A DNA stretch of 64,000 bases from the NCBI RefSeq assembly GCF_014192575.1, contig NZ_JACHYC010000005.1, positions 248,001 to 312,000 on the forward strand, given 5' to 3'. A program made the position numbers and the translations under genes. Source of the stretch: Variovorax sp. Sphag1AA (GTDB lineage Bacteria > Pseudomonadota > Gammaproteobacteria > Burkholderiales > Burkholderiaceae_C). Below the pieces are notes generated by a model. The model ran no database searches and was not told where the DNA came from. It saw only the letters and a list, made by a program, of their open reading frames with translations. Below, piece after piece: positions 24,709 to 35,228 of this stretch. How positions within the stretch are numbered: position 1 is the first letter of the stretch; each line of letters starts with the position of its first letter.

Positions 24709-25074
24709 TCAAGCCGAGAAGCTCGATCCGCAACCGCAGGTGCTCGTAGCGTTCGGGTTCTTGATCACGAACTGTGCGCCCTGGAGATCTTCCTTGTAGT
24801 CGATCTCGGCGCCCACGAGGTATTGATAGCTCATCGCGTCGATCAAGAGCGACACGCCATTCTTGGTCATCGTCGTGTCGTCTTCGTTGGTGATTTCATC
24901 GAACGTGAAACCGTACTGGAACCCGGAACAGCCACCGCCCTGCACGAACACGCGCAGCTTGAGATCGGGATTGCCTTCCTCGGCGATCAGATCGGCCACC
25001 TTCGCCGCGGCGCTGTCGGTGAAGACGATCGGGTCGGGCATCTGGGTTTGAACATTTTCTGCAACGGCACTCAT
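24709..25074 (-). CDS. erpA: Iron-sulfur cluster insertion protein ErpA
   Basis: 121 residues of the A-type carrier family. The three cluster-binding cysteines are present: Cys in [11 protein letters not shown] and the C-terminal pair in [10 protein letters not shown]. ErpA delivers Fe-S clusters to target apoproteins. It follows the rplM-rpsI unit, separated by a terminator, an order common in Burkholderiales. The start [15 protein letters not shown] is preceded by an AGGAG-like site. Confidence 0.96.
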   Translation of the reverse strand: MSAVAENVQTQMPDPIVFTDSAAAKVADLIAEEGNPDLKLRVFVQGGGCSGFQYGFTFDEITNEDDTTMTKNGVSLLIDAMSYQYLVGAEIDYKEDLQGAQFVIKNPNATSTCGCGSSFSA

Positions 25075-25135
25075 CGAGAGAACTCCTGTGCGGCCGGTAC
25101 GCGGCCGAATAATTGAATGCTACTTCAACCAGCAA

Positions 25136-25158
25136 AAAGCCGCCCGAAGGCGGCTCTT
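25136..25158 (-). terminator. Terminator of the rplM-rpsI operon
   Basis: GCCGCC (25139-25144) and GGCGGC (25149-25154) form the stem with loop CGAA. On the minus strand the hairpin is followed by TTTTTG. It is placed 42 bp past the rpsI stop. Confidence 0.85.
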
Positions 25159-25195
25159 TTGACAGTTCGGGCGGTAGGCCCAAGAACGCTGTGGA

Positions 25196-25588
25196 TCAGC
25201 GCTTCGAGAACTGCTTGCGGCGACGTGCGGAGTGCAGGCCGACCTTCTTACGCTCGACTTCACGCGCATCGCGGGTGACGAAGCCGGCTTGGCTCAGCAC
25301 CGGCTTGAGCGAAGCGTCGTAGTCGATCAGGGCGCGGGTGATGCCGTGGCGCGTTGCGCCGGCCTGACCCGATTCACCGCCGCCAGCCACGTTGACCAGG
25401 ATGTCGAAGGTTTCGACGTTGTTGGTCAGGTAGAGAGGCTGCTTGGCGATCATGATCGACGTTTCGCGGCCAAAGAAATCCTGGATGTCCTTGCCGTTCA
25501 CCGTGATCTTGCCGGTGCCCTTTTTCAGAAACACGCGGGCGACGCTGGATTTGCGACGGCCGGTGCCATTGTTCCATTCACCAATCAT
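25196..25588 (-). CDS. rpsI: 30S ribosomal protein S9
   Basis: 130 residues, exact family length, from the ATG at 25588 ([20 protein letters not shown]); a TTG six bases earlier is not needed. The conserved ending [19 protein letters not shown] places Lys-Arg at the very C-terminus, where it reaches the P-site tRNA. It sits 12 bp after rplM in the usual L13-S9 operon. Confidence 0.98.
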   Translation of the reverse strand: MIGEWNNGTGRRKSSVARVFLKKGTGKITVNGKDIQDFFGRETSIMIAKQPLYLTNNVETFDILVNVAGGGESGQAGATRHGITRALIDYDASLKPVLSQAGFVTRDAREVERKKVGLHSARRRKQFSKR

Positions 25589-25600
25589 TCTCAAGGCTCC

Positions 25601-26032
25601 TTACAGTTCCAGCACTTTGGGCTGTTGGGCGGTATGCGGGTGCTCTGCGCCACCGTACACCTTGAGTTTCTTGATCATTGCGTAGCCGAGCGGGCCCTTG
25701 GGCAGCATGCCCTTGACCGCCTTTTCCAGCGCGCGGCCGGGGTGCTTGGCTTGCATGTCGCGGAAGCTAGTGGCCGTAATGCCGCCCGGATAGCCCGAGT
25801 GACGGTAGTACACCTTGTCAAGCGGCTTGGCGCCGGTGACACGCAGTTGCGATGCGTTGATGATGACGATGAAGTCACCGGTATCGACGTGAGGCGTATA
25901 GATGGCCTTGTGTTTGCCGCGCAAACGGAGAGCAACTTCGCTGGCTACTCGTCCGAGGACCTTGTCGGTCGCGTCAATCACAAACCACTCGTGCGTCACG
26001 TCAGCGGGCTTGGCGCTGAACGTTTTGGTCAT
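25601..26032 (-). CDS. rplM: 50S ribosomal protein L13
   Basis: 143 residues from the ATG at 26032 ([20 protein letters not shown]). Typical L13 phrases are [36 protein letters not shown] and GMLPKGPLG. It is an early assembly protein of the large subunit. First gene of the rplM-rpsI operon, with a long leader (about 120 bases) after a strong promoter at 26157-26186. Confidence 0.98.
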   Translation of the reverse strand: MTKTFSAKPADVTHEWFVIDATDKVLGRVASEVALRLRGKHKAIYTPHVDTGDFIVIINASQLRVTGAKPLDKVYYRHSGYPGGITATSFRDMQAKHPGRALEKAVKGMLPKGPLGYAMIKKLKVYGGAEHPHTAQQPKVLEL

Positions 26033-26156
26033 GAGCTTTCTCTTTAAAAGAGGGTTTGGCGGGCCCTTTTCCACGGTCGGAATTCCTCTGTTGGGAATCT
26101 CTTAGGTGGGTGAAAGTACTTCGCCGCGGGGCCACAAAAACGCTGCGAAGCCCGCG

Positions 26157-26186
26157 ATTATACGAAAAACAGGCCCAAGGCCGCAA
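26157..26186 (-). promoter_or_regulatory. Sigma-70 promoter of rplM-rpsI
   Basis: On the minus strand a perfect -10 TATAAT (26162-26157) lies 18 bp from a -35 TTGCGG (26186-26181). The transcript would begin near 26150, about 120 bases before the rplM start. Confidence 0.65.
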
Positions 26187-26226
26187 TTGGCCCGGTCCAA
26201 GCGCGCGGGATGGTTACCATCGAGGG

Positions 26227-27120
26227 ATGTTCAGCTACCGCCACGCATTCCACGCCGGCAACCACGCCGACGTGCTCAAGCACACGGTTCTGATTGCCAC
26301 GCTCGACTATCTGCTCGAAAAAGACGCGGCCTTGACCGTGGTCGACACCCATGCCGGCGCCGGTCTGTACCGCCTCGACGGCGACTACGCCGGCACCAGT
26401 GGCGAAGCGGTCGATGGCGTGCAGCGGCTGTTTGCCCGTCCCGACGGCGCCACGCCGCTCACCGATGCACTGGCGCGCTACGTCGAAGTCGTGCGTGACT
26501 TCAACCCCAAGGGCGGCGCGCGGATCTACCCGGGCTCGCCCTTCATCACGCATCACCTGCTCCGCGACCAGGACAAGCTCAAGCTGTTCGAACTGCACCC
26601 GACGGATGCGCGTTCTCTCGACGCCAACATCGCCCAGCTCGACGCGGGACGCCAGATTGCCGTGCTGCGGGAGGACGGATTCGGCAGCACGACCAAGTTC
26701 CTGCCGCCCCCTTCGCGCCGGGCACTGGTGCTTTGCGATCCGAGCTACGAGATCAAGAGCGACTACGCACGCGTGCTCGATTTCGTCACTGGTGCCCTCA
26801 AGCGTTTCGCGACAGGGACCTATGCGATCTGGTATCCCATCATCCCCCGCCCCGAAGCGCACGATCTGCCGCGCCGCCTCAAGACGCTCGCGACCAAAGC
26901 TGCCAAGCCATGGCTGCACGCCACGCTCACGGTCAAGTCGAGCAAGATCGTCACGGACTCTTCCGGCGCCAAGCATCGGCCCGGCCTTCCGGCGAGCGGA
27001 ATGTTTCTCATCAACCCGCCCTACACGCTGAAGGCCCAGCTACAGGCCGCGCTTCCCCAGATGGCGGAGTTGCTGGCGCAGGACCGCAACGCCGCGTTCT
27101 CGGTCGACAGCGGGGGCTGA
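26227..27120 (+). CDS. rlmJ: 23S rRNA (adenine2030-N6)-methyltransferase RlmJ
   Basis: 297 residues from the ATG at 26227, the conserved start MFSYRHAFHAGNHADVLKH. SAM-binding phrases VVDTHAGAGLYRLDG and the catalytic LCDPSYEIKSDY (a DPPY-like motif, here DPSY) are present. RlmJ methylates A2030 of 23S rRNA. The gene stands alone, divergent from rplM and convergent with the rlpA-like gene. Confidence 0.94.
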   Translation: MFSYRHAFHAGNHADVLKHTVLIATLDYLLEKDAALTVVDTHAGAGLYRLDGDYAGTSGEAVDGVQRLFARPDGATPLTDALARYVEVVRDFNPKGGARIYPGSPFITHHLLRDQDKLKLFELHPTDARSLDANIAQLDAGRQIAVLREDGFGSTTKFLPPPSRRALVLCDPSYEIKSDYARVLDFVTGALKRFATGTYAIWYPIIPRPEAHDLPRRLKTLATKAAKPWLHATLTVKSSKIVTDSSGAKHRPGLPASGMFLINPPYTLKAQLQAALPQMAELLAQDRNAAFSVDSGG

Positions 27121-27128
27121 CGCTTCTT

Positions 27129-27782
27129 TCAGCGCCGCTTGCGCGGGGCGACGTTGCGCTTCGGTCGGGTCGGCGTGTCCTGCACGTCCAGCGATGGCGA
27201 GTCGGCCTCCCCGACGGCCGCACCAGCGCAGTTGTCGTCCTTGTCGACGACCGACAGGGCCACCTGCTTGATCCCGAGGCCCACGAGGCCGATGGCTTCG
27301 GCTGCAGCACGGCTCAGATCGATGATCCGTCCCGCGGCGTAGGGGCCTCGGTCGTTGATGCGGACCAGCACCTCGCGACCATTCACCAGACTGCGCACGC
27401 ACACGCGGGTGTTAAAGGGCAGTGTCTTGTGCGCGGCGGTGAGCGCGGTCATGTCGAACCGCTCGCCGCTCGCGGTCTTCTTCTGATGGAACTGAATGCC
27501 GTACCACGAGGCGCCGCCGCGCTCGAAGATCTCGCGATTGGGATCCTGCGGCAGTCCGTCGTCCTGCTCGCCTGCGCCCGACACCGCAAGGTCGTAGCGA
27601 ACCGAGGGCACTTGCGACCGTGGCGGCGCGCCGGGCGGAAGCGCCGGCTGCTTGACCAGTGGACGAAGCCCCTTTGGCTTGCCATCGCCCGAGCCATCGG
27701 GAGGCGCCGTCGAGCAGGCGGCAAGCAACACGGCCACGGAGGCCGCGGCGACGAGCCTGGCGAGCCGGATGCCCGAACTCAT
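27129..27782 (-). CDS. rlpA: RlpA-family septal ring lytic transglycosylase, lipoprotein
   Basis: 217 residues. A lipoprotein signal ends at LAAC (about Cys22). The double-psi beta barrel from about residue 88 has GGASWYGIQFHQKKTASGE and the catalytic RINDRGPYAAGRIIDLS. RlpA cleaves glycan strands that lack stem peptides at the septum. The usual C-terminal SPOR domain is absent; a basic tail (PTRPKRNVAPRKRR) ends the protein. It overlaps the metF stop by four bases. Confidence 0.88.
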   Translation of the reverse strand: MSSGIRLARLVAAASVAVLLAACSTAPPDGSGDGKPKGLRPLVKQPALPPGAPPRSQVPSVRYDLAVSGAGEQDDGLPQDPNREIFERGGASWYGIQFHQKKTASGERFDMTALTAAHKTLPFNTRVCVRSLVNGREVLVRINDRGPYAAGRIIDLSRAAAEAIGLVGLGIKQVALSVVDKDDNCAGAAVGEADSPSLDVQDTPTRPKRNVAPRKRR

Positions 27783-28612
27783 GCGCTCCAGCCGAGGCGC
27801 TCCAGCACGCCCAGCGTCGCGACCGACTGGTTCATCGTGTAGAAGTGCAACGCAGGCGCGCCGCCATCACGCAGTCGCTCGCACAGCGCAGCGACCACGT
27901 CGAGCCCGAAGGCCTTGATCGACGCCGTGTCGTCGCCGAAGCTCTGCAGGCGCAGACGGATCCAGCGCGGGATTTCCGCACCGCAGGCGTCCGAGAAGCG
28001 CATCAGTTGCGTCGAACTCGTGATCGGCATGATGCCCGGCACGATCGGCGTATCGATGCCCAGCGCGCGCGCTTCATCGACGAAGCGCCAGTACGCCTCG
28101 GGGCTGAAGAAATACTGCGTGATCGCCGAATCCGCGCCCGCGCGAACCTTGGCCGCGAAGGCCTGCAGATCGGCCTCAGGCGACTTCGCCTGGGGATGCA
28201 CTTCGGGATAGCACGCGACCTCGATGTGGAAGTCGCGCCCCGTCTCTGCGCGGATGAAGGCAACCAGATCGCTCGCATAAAGGAATTCGCCGCCGATGCC
28301 GTAACCGCTCGGCAGGTCGCCGCGCAGGGCGACGAGGCGTTTGACGCCCATGGCCTTCAGCTCGGCCAGTTGCGTACGCACCGTCTCCCTCGTGGCGCCG
28401 ATGCACGAGAAATGGCAAGCGGCGGAAACGCCCTCGCCGAGGATCTCGCGCACCGCGGCGAAAGTGCCTTCGTGCGTGGAACCACCCGCACCGTAGGTGA
28501 CCGAGCAGAACTCGGGCGCCATCGCGTAGAGCTGCTGCCGCACGTTGCGCAACTTGGCTGCGCCTTCGGGCGTCTTGGGGGGAAAGAACTCAAAACTGAG
28601 CGGAAGGCGCAC
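27779..28612 (-). CDS. metF: 5,10-methylenetetrahydrofolate reductase
   Basis: 277 residues from a GTG at 28612, chosen because AAGGAG sits six bases upstream and because the product then starts RLPLSFEFFPPKTPEGAAK, as MetF proteins do. FAD- and folate-site phrases are FSCIGATRETVRTQL, LVALRGDLPSGYG and ITQYFFSPEAYWRF. It makes 5-methyl-THF for methionine synthesis. The 5' end overlaps tlyA by 23 bp, so its ribosome-binding site lies inside tlyA. It belongs to the ahcY-tlyA-metF unit under the SAH riboswitch. Confidence 0.95.
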   Translation of the reverse strand: MRLPLSFEFFPPKTPEGAAKLRNVRQQLYAMAPEFCSVTYGAGGSTHEGTFAAVREILGEGVSAACHFSCIGATRETVRTQLAELKAMGVKRLVALRGDLPSGYGIGGEFLYASDLVAFIRAETGRDFHIEVACYPEVHPQAKSPEADLQAFAAKVRAGADSAITQYFFSPEAYWRFVDEARALGIDTPIVPGIMPITSSTQLMRFSDACGAEIPRWIRLRLQSFGDDTASIKAFGLDVVAALCERLRDGGAPALHFYTMNQSVATLGVLERLGWSA

Positions 28613-29387
28613 GGCCGGCTCCTTGTTCGCTGTTCGCGTGAACAGCATGAATGAAAAACTCTCGATTGCCATCGCCGCCCGCGATCGGGCTGTCGAGCCA
28701 TTGCGCAACGCGCAGGCCCAGCGATGCGCAAGCGTCTCGCAAACGCTGTTCGACCGCACCGTAGAGCACGGGATCGCGAACGATGCCCCCTTTGCCGATC
28801 TGGCCGGGCTGCAGCTCGAATTGCGGCTTCACGAGCATGAGCAGGTCGCCACCGGGCTTCAGCAGCGGCGCCAGCGCCGGGAGGACGAGAGTCAACGAAA
28901 TGAATGACAGGTCGCCAACGATGAGGTCGAAAGACGAATCCTCGGGCGACTGCGAGGCCCAGGCATCACGCGTGAGCGACCGGGCGTTGACCCCCTCGAC
29001 CGCCGTCACACGCGCATCCGCCTGCACGCGCGGATGCAACTGGCCGTGGCCCACATCGACGCCGACCACGTGCGCAGCGCCCTTCTGCAGCAGGCAATCC
29101 GTGAAGCCACCGGTCGACTGCCCGACGTCGAGGCATCGCTTGCCCGTGGGATCGACGCCAGCCGACGCAAGAGTCCCTTCGAGCTTCAGGCCGCCGCGCG
29201 AGACAAAGCGCGCCTCGGCGGCGTCGAGCAACTCGAGCTCGGCTGACTCCGGCACATCGTCGCGGTTCTTCGCGACGGTGCGCCAGTCGGCGCCATCGCG
29301 CCAGCGGAGTCCGCCCGCAATGAGGCGAACCGCCTGCGACCGCGATGCGGCGAGGCCGCGTTCGACGAGCAACTGATCGGCGCGCAA
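28590..29387 (-). CDS. TlyA-family 2'-O-methyltransferase (rRNA methyltransferase / hemolysin A)
   Basis: 265 residues from a TTG (reads MRADQLLVERGLAASRSQA). The first 60 residues are an S4 RNA-binding domain. The rest is a Rossmann methyltransferase with CLDVGQSTGGFTDCLLQKGA as the SAM motif and the FDLIVGDLSFISL and LVKPQFELQPGQIGKGG catalytic motifs. TlyA in mycobacteria methylates 16S and 23S rRNA. It lies between ahcY and metF, so a SAM-consuming enzyme shares the operon that clears SAH. The target in this organism is unknown. Confidence 0.88.
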   Translation of the reverse strand: MRADQLLVERGLAASRSQAVRLIAGGLRWRDGADWRTVAKNRDDVPESAELELLDAAEARFVSRGGLKLEGTLASAGVDPTGKRCLDVGQSTGGFTDCLLQKGAAHVVGVDVGHGQLHPRVQADARVTAVEGVNARSLTRDAWASQSPEDSSFDLIVGDLSFISLTLVLPALAPLLKPGGDLLMLVKPQFELQPGQIGKGGIVRDPVLYGAVEQRLRDACASLGLRVAQWLDSPIAGGDGNREFFIHAVHANSEQGAGRAPSAQF

Positions 29388-29407
29388 AACGCTACGCCCG
29401 TCCCCGC

Positions 29408-30838
<1,431 letters not shown>

Positions 30839-30885
30839 GTCGGCTCCAAAGCAAGTTTGAAAGATGCCACTGCGTTTCGGGGAAG

Positions 30886-30968
30886 GACTCACCGCGAGAA
30901 CAGCGGGTGAGCGTGGTTGCGATGTGTGTCCGAGCCTCACGCCTGCCGGCGCTGCAACGCTCCTCGGA
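30886..30968 (-). promoter_or_regulatory. SAH riboswitch in the ahcY leader
   Basis: On the minus strand the leader begins TCCGAGGAGCGTTGCAGCG, the conserved SAH-aptamer start. The P1 partner CTCGGA is at 30934-30929. A second arm ACGCTCACCCGC / GCGGTGAGT (30912-30903 with 30897-30888) forms the long P4-type hairpin. Order and sequence match the SAH riboswitch found upstream of ahcY in beta- and gammaproteobacteria. SAH binding turns expression on. The expression platform toward 30838 was not resolved. Confidence 0.88.
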
Positions 30969-31066
30969 TAAGCGGCGGATTTTACCGCGTGCTGCCAGAA
31001 CGCTGCCAGCGGTGGTTTCCGGTTCGTCCTAGACTGCCAGGCACCCTATCTTTCGCGAAGGTTGAC

Positions 31067-31705
31067 ATGTTCAGAGTTCGACTTCTTGCAGCATCCTTGT
31101 TCGTCGCCACTTCGGCGGCAGTTCCGCTCATCGGTCTCGCACAGGCGCAGGAGCCCACCGTGCGGGTGCGCGGCGTCATCGAACAGGTCGATTCGAAATC
31201 CATGACGGTCAAGGACCGCAGCGGCGAAGTGGTGACGCTCGTGCGTCCGGCCGACATGAACGTGTCGGAAGTGGTTCCGCTCACCATGGCCGACATCAAG
31301 CCCAACAGCTTCGTCGGCGCCGGCGCCACGCCGCAGCCGGACGGTACCCAGCGCGCGGTGGAAGTCCTGGTCTTTCCCGAAGCCGCACGCGGCACCGGCG
31401 AAGGCTTCCGCCCCTGGGACTACATGCCCAACGGCACGATGACGAACGCCACTGTCGCCACGCTTGCCGAAGCCCCGTCGTCGACACCAGGCGGCCAGAA
31501 GATGGTGCTGCGCTACAAGGATGGCGAGCAGACCGTCATCGTTCCGCCCGGCACGCCGATCGTGACATTCAAGCCCGGCAATGCCGACCAGGCCGCACTG
31601 GTGGTCCCAGGCGCGAAGGTGGTGGTGACCGCGCAAGTGAAGGACGGCAAGCCGACCGCGATGCGCATGCTGGTCGGTCGCAACGGGTTCACCCCGCCCA
31701 TGTGA
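31067..31705 (+). CDS. Periplasmic protein with two beta-barrel-like repeats, unknown
   Basis: 212 residues from an ATG with an AAGG site. A signal peptide (MFRVRLLAASLFVATSAAVP, cut near AQAQ) is followed by two similar halves: RVRGVIEQVDSKSMTVKDRS and the later KMVLRYKDGEQTVIVPPGTP, each resembling small OB/DUF5666-like domains. No cysteines or metal motifs are visible. The function is unknown. It is flanked by ahcY (divergent) and prfC (same strand, 120 bp on). Confidence 0.7.
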   Translation: MFRVRLLAASLFVATSAAVPLIGLAQAQEPTVRVRGVIEQVDSKSMTVKDRSGEVVTLVRPADMNVSEVVPLTMADIKPNSFVGAGATPQPDGTQRAVEVLVFPEAARGTGEGFRPWDYMPNGTMTNATVATLAEAPSSTPGGQKMVLRYKDGEQTVIVPPGTPIVTFKPGNADQAALVVPGAKVVVTAQVKDGKPTAMRMLVGRNGFTPPM

Positions 31706-31825
31706 TTCCGAGGGTCGGCGCGGCCGGCAACACCCGCTGCAAGGGCCCGGCCGGTAAAATCGCGGGCTTTGCCTTCGCCGCCCGCGCCCGTGAGCGCCCT
31801 ACGTTCACCCTTTGGCGTTCACCCC

Positions 31826-33457
31826 ATGACCTTCGCCTCCGAAACCCGCCGCCGCCGCACGTTCGCGATCATTTCCCACCCTGACGCAGGCAAGACCACG
31901 CTGACCGAAAAGCTGCTGCTTTTCTCCGGCGCGATCCAGATCGCGGGCTCCGTCAAGGCGCGGAAGGCGTCGCGGCACGCCACATCGGACTGGATGGAAA
32001 TCGAGAAGCAGCGCGGCATCTCGGTGGCTTCGTCGGTCATGCAGATGGCGTATCGCGAGCACGTCATCAACCTGCTCGATACGCCCGGCCACAAGGACTT
32101 CTCCGAAGACACCTACCGTGTGCTGACCGCAGTCGATTCGGCGCTGATGGTCATCGACGCGGCGAACGGCGTCGAAGCGCAGACGCGGCGCCTGATCGAG
32201 GTCTGCCGCCAGCGCGACACGCCGATCCTCACCTTCGTCAACAAGATGGACCGCGAAGTCCGCGAGCCACTCGAACTGCTCGACGAGATCGAGCGCGAAC
32301 TCGGCATGCCCTGCGTACCGATGACCTGGCCGGTGGGCCAGGGCAAGTCCTTCGGCGGGATCATCAACCTGCGTACGCAGGCGATGACGGTGTTCGAATC
32401 GGGCAGCGAACGCCTGCCGCAGGACTTCGAGACCATCCCGCTGACCGAGCGCGAGCAGCTCCAGAAGCGCTTCGGCCATGAATTCGATACCGCGATGGAA
32501 AGCATGGAGCTCGCGACCGGCGCATCGCCAGAGTGGGATCGCGAGGCCTTCCTCGCCGGCAAGCAGACGCCGGTGTTCTTCGGCTCCGGCGTGAACAACT
32601 TCGGCGTGATGGAAGTGCTCGATGCGCTGGTCGACCTGGCGCCGCCGCCGCAGCCACGGGTGAGCACCACGCTGGTCAACCGCCAGCCGGTGACCAAGGA
32701 GATCCAGCCGGACGACAAGGATTTCGCCGGGGTGGTGTTCAAGGTGCAGGCCAACATGGACGCCAATCACCGCGACCGCATCGCCTTCGTGCGCATGGCC
32801 TCGGGCAAGTACACGCCGGGCATGAAGCTCAAGGTGCAACGCACTGCCAAGGAGCTTCGCCCGACCAGCGTCGTGACCTTCATGAGCCAGCGGCGCGAGG
32901 CCGTCGAGGAAGCCTATGCGGGCGACATCGTCGGCTTCACCACCCATGGCGGCGTGCAGCTCGGTGACACGATCACGGACGGCGCTTCGCTGCAGTTCAC
33001 CGGCCTGCCCTTCTTCGCGCCCGAGCTGTTCATGACGGTCATCCTCAAGAACCCGCTGCGTACCAAGCAGCTCCAGCAGGGGCTCGCCCAGCTTGGCGAG
33101 GAAGGCGCGATCCAGGTCTTCCGACCCGAAATCGGCGGCCCGATGCTGCTCGGCGCGGTCGGGCAACTCCAGTTCGAAGTCGTGCAGCATCGCCTCAAGA
33201 CCGAATACGACGCGGACATCCGCCTCGAAGGCTGCCAGTACACCGGGGCGCGTTGGATCACCGCCGACACGCCCGCGGAGCTGCGCACCTTCGTCGACGC
33301 CTATCCGCAGCGCATGTCGCGCGATGCGGCCGATACGCTGGCCTTCCTCTGCACCTCGCCGTACGACGTGCGGCTGGCGCAGGAGCGCTTTCCGAAGATC
33401 CACTTCCATCCGCTGCGCGAACACGCGGGCCTGGCACTGCAGTCAGCAGGCGGATGA
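31826..33457 (+). CDS. prfC: Peptide chain release factor 3
   Basis: 543 residues from the ATG at 31826 (MTFASETRRRRTFAIISHPD). GTPase motifs are G1 HPDAGKTTL, G3 DTPGHKDFSEDTYR and G4 NKMDRE. EF-G-like domains II and III follow, with VGQLQFEVVQHRLKTEYD near the C-terminus. RF3 removes RF1/RF2 after termination. A HAD hydrolase gene overlaps its stop (ATGA). Confidence 0.97.
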   Translation: MTFASETRRRRTFAIISHPDAGKTTLTEKLLLFSGAIQIAGSVKARKASRHATSDWMEIEKQRGISVASSVMQMAYREHVINLLDTPGHKDFSEDTYRVLTAVDSALMVIDAANGVEAQTRRLIEVCRQRDTPILTFVNKMDREVREPLELLDEIERELGMPCVPMTWPVGQGKSFGGIINLRTQAMTVFESGSERLPQDFETIPLTEREQLQKRFGHEFDTAMESMELATGASPEWDREAFLAGKQTPVFFGSGVNNFGVMEVLDALVDLAPPPQPRVSTTLVNRQPVTKEIQPDDKDFAGVVFKVQANMDANHRDRIAFVRMASGKYTPGMKLKVQRTAKELRPTSVVTFMSQRREAVEEAYAGDIVGFTTHGGVQLGDTITDGASLQFTGLPFFAPELFMTVILKNPLRTKQLQQGLAQLGEEGAIQVFRPEIGGPMLLGAVGQLQFEVVQHRLKTEYDADIRLEGCQYTGARWITADTPAELRTFVDAYPQRMSRDAADTLAFLCTSPYDVRLAQERFPKIHFHPLREHAGLALQSAGG

Positions 33458-34296
33458 GCACCGCGACCGCCGACACGAACGGGCGGCGGCTGATGCAGCC
33501 GCTCGCGGACTGGCCTCTTGAGGCACGGCAAGGGCTGGTCGGCGTCTTCACCGACATCGACGACACGCTGACGACCGAGGGCGCGATCACTGCCGACGCG
33601 CTTGAAGCCATGGCCGCGCTGAAAGCGGCCGGCCTGCATGTGGTGGCCGTGACAGGTCGCCCCGTCGGCTGGAGCGAGCCCTTCGCGGCGGCGTGGCCGA
33701 TCGACGCCATCGTCGCCGAGAACGGTGCGGTCGCGCTGGTGCCCGTCGGCGACGGCCGACTCGAGAAGCGCTATCAGCAGGACAGCGCCACGCGCGAACG
33801 GAATTTCGCGCGCATGCAGGCTGTGCTCGATCGCATCGAGAAAACCATCCCCGGCGCACGCCGCGCCACCGATTCGGCGGGCCGCGAATGCGACATCGCG
33901 ATCGATCACAGCGAGTTCACCCGTCTCAGCGACGAGACGATCGCCGAAGTCGCTGCCGCAATGCGTGACGACGGCATGCACGCCACCGTCAGCAGCATCC
34001 ACATCAACGGCTGGTACGGCGATCACAACAAGCTGGCGGGCGCGCGATGGATCGTGCGCGAGCTCTGGGATCGCCGGCTCGATGACGAAATGGACCTTTG
34101 GGCCTACGTCGGCGATTCGACCAACGATGCGCTGATGTTCGAGCACTTCGCGCACAGCATCGGCGTGGCCAACGTTCGCCGCTTCGAGGGCGCGCTGTCG
34201 CACCTCCCGCGGTATGTCTCGAAGCACGAGCGCGGCGCCGGCTTCGCGGAAGCGGCTGCCGCAGTACTCTCCGCGAGAAGCCTCAGCGCACGCTGA
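33454..34296 (+). CDS. HAD-IIB family hydrolase
   Basis: 280 residues from an ATG overlapping the prfC stop. Motif I is FTDIDDTLT (nucleophile and acid/base Asp pair), motif II VVAVTGRPVGW, and motif IV AYVGDSTNDALMFEHF. The cap region between them (about residues 90-200) matches Cof/sucrose-phosphatase-like type IIB enzymes. It should remove phosphate from a sugar phosphate or similar small molecule; the substrate cannot be named. Its 3' end overlaps the convergent DUF4399 gene by 14 bp. Confidence 0.85.
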   Translation: MSTATADTNGRRLMQPLADWPLEARQGLVGVFTDIDDTLTTEGAITADALEAMAALKAAGLHVVAVTGRPVGWSEPFAAAWPIDAIVAENGAVALVPVGDGRLEKRYQQDSATRERNFARMQAVLDRIEKTIPGARRATDSAGRECDIAIDHSEFTRLSDETIAEVAAAMRDDGMHATVSSIHINGWYGDHNKLAGARWIVRELWDRRLDDEMDLWAYVGDSTNDALMFEHFAHSIGVANVRRFEGALSHLPRYVSKHERGAGFAEAAAAVLSARSLSAR

Positions 34297-35110
34297 AGGC
34301 GACTGTCTTCGCGCGCGCGATCACGTTGCCGGTGGCCGTGTTGCTCATGAGCTCGAGCCTCGCGCTGTAGTCACCCTTCGGCGGGTTCAGCCACAGCTCG
34401 GTCTGTCCGCCATCGAGGTCGATGATTTCGGTCTTCTGGCCGGCACGCTCGAGCACGAGTCGGAAGTGGCCGGTGTCCGGCACCTTGGGCCCGGCGTGCG
34501 AGATGTTGAAGCCAATCGCGTGCATCTGGACGCGCAGCGGCGTCTGCACCGTCGTGCGATCGGCCGGGCTCAGCACCTCGATGCGCGGCACCCCTTGCAG
34601 GCTGGCCGCCGTCACTCCCGCGTTCTGCTTGCTCACCGTGAATTTCAACGGCTTGCTGTAGACGAAGTACGGAATGTGCCCCTGATCCGCAAGCACGAGC
34701 CTCATCGTGTACGTGCCCGGCGGCAGACTCACCACCGCCTCCATCTGGCCCTTGCCGAAGTGGATGTAGTGCTCGGTAAACGGCAGCGGCTTCGTGAAAT
34801 CGAGCGGCAGTGGCTGATCGATCAAGAGATGGTGATGGCCCGCGGTGCCCGCCGTCTTGCCGGCTGGAACGATGCCGCGCATCGACAAGCCGAACCGCGC
34901 GACAAATGGCGATTCGACCGTCGCGCCATCCTTGAGATTGGTGAAGTAGGCCTCCGGCGACCAGTTCGGCGGCGGCACCACCCACGGATGCGTGACGACT
35001 TCGACGGCCTCCGTTGGTGGACTCGTCTGGGCGGTCGCAGTCACCGCCGCCAGCGAAGCCACGACCAAGGACACCCCCATGCCGGCTGTGCGGCGAATTC
35101 CATCCAACAT
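34283..35110 (-). CDS. DUF4399-containing periplasmic protein
   Basis: 275 residues from the ATG at 35110, where GGAGGAG lies six bases upstream; an earlier in-frame start at 35134 lacks such a site. A signal peptide ends at TATAQ. The DUF4399 signature is visible: VESPFVARFGLSMRGIVPAG, AGHHHLLIDQPLPLDF and HYIHFGKGQMEAVVSLPPGT, with conserved His clusters that could bind metal. A second beta domain follows. The function is unknown; these proteins occur singly in many aerobes. Confidence 0.8.
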   Translation of the reverse strand: MLDGIRRTAGMGVSLVVASLAAVTATAQTSPPTEAVEVVTHPWVVPPPNWSPEAYFTNLKDGATVESPFVARFGLSMRGIVPAGKTAGTAGHHHLLIDQPLPLDFTKPLPFTEHYIHFGKGQMEAVVSLPPGTYTMRLVLADQGHIPYFVYSKPLKFTVSKQNAGVTAASLQGVPRIEVLSPADRTTVQTPLRVQMHAIGFNISHAGPKVPDTGHFRLVLERAGQKTEIIDLDGGQTELWLNPPKGDYSARLELMSNTATGNVIARAKTVAFSVR

Positions 35111-35228
35111 GCCAACTCCTCCAGAAGTCGGCAAATTGTGTCATTGAGTTACTGCTTTCGTGGCAACGCAGTCCCTCGTTCTGGAAATTCGGTCACACCA
35201 TGTCGCCTCGACCCGGAACAATGCACCC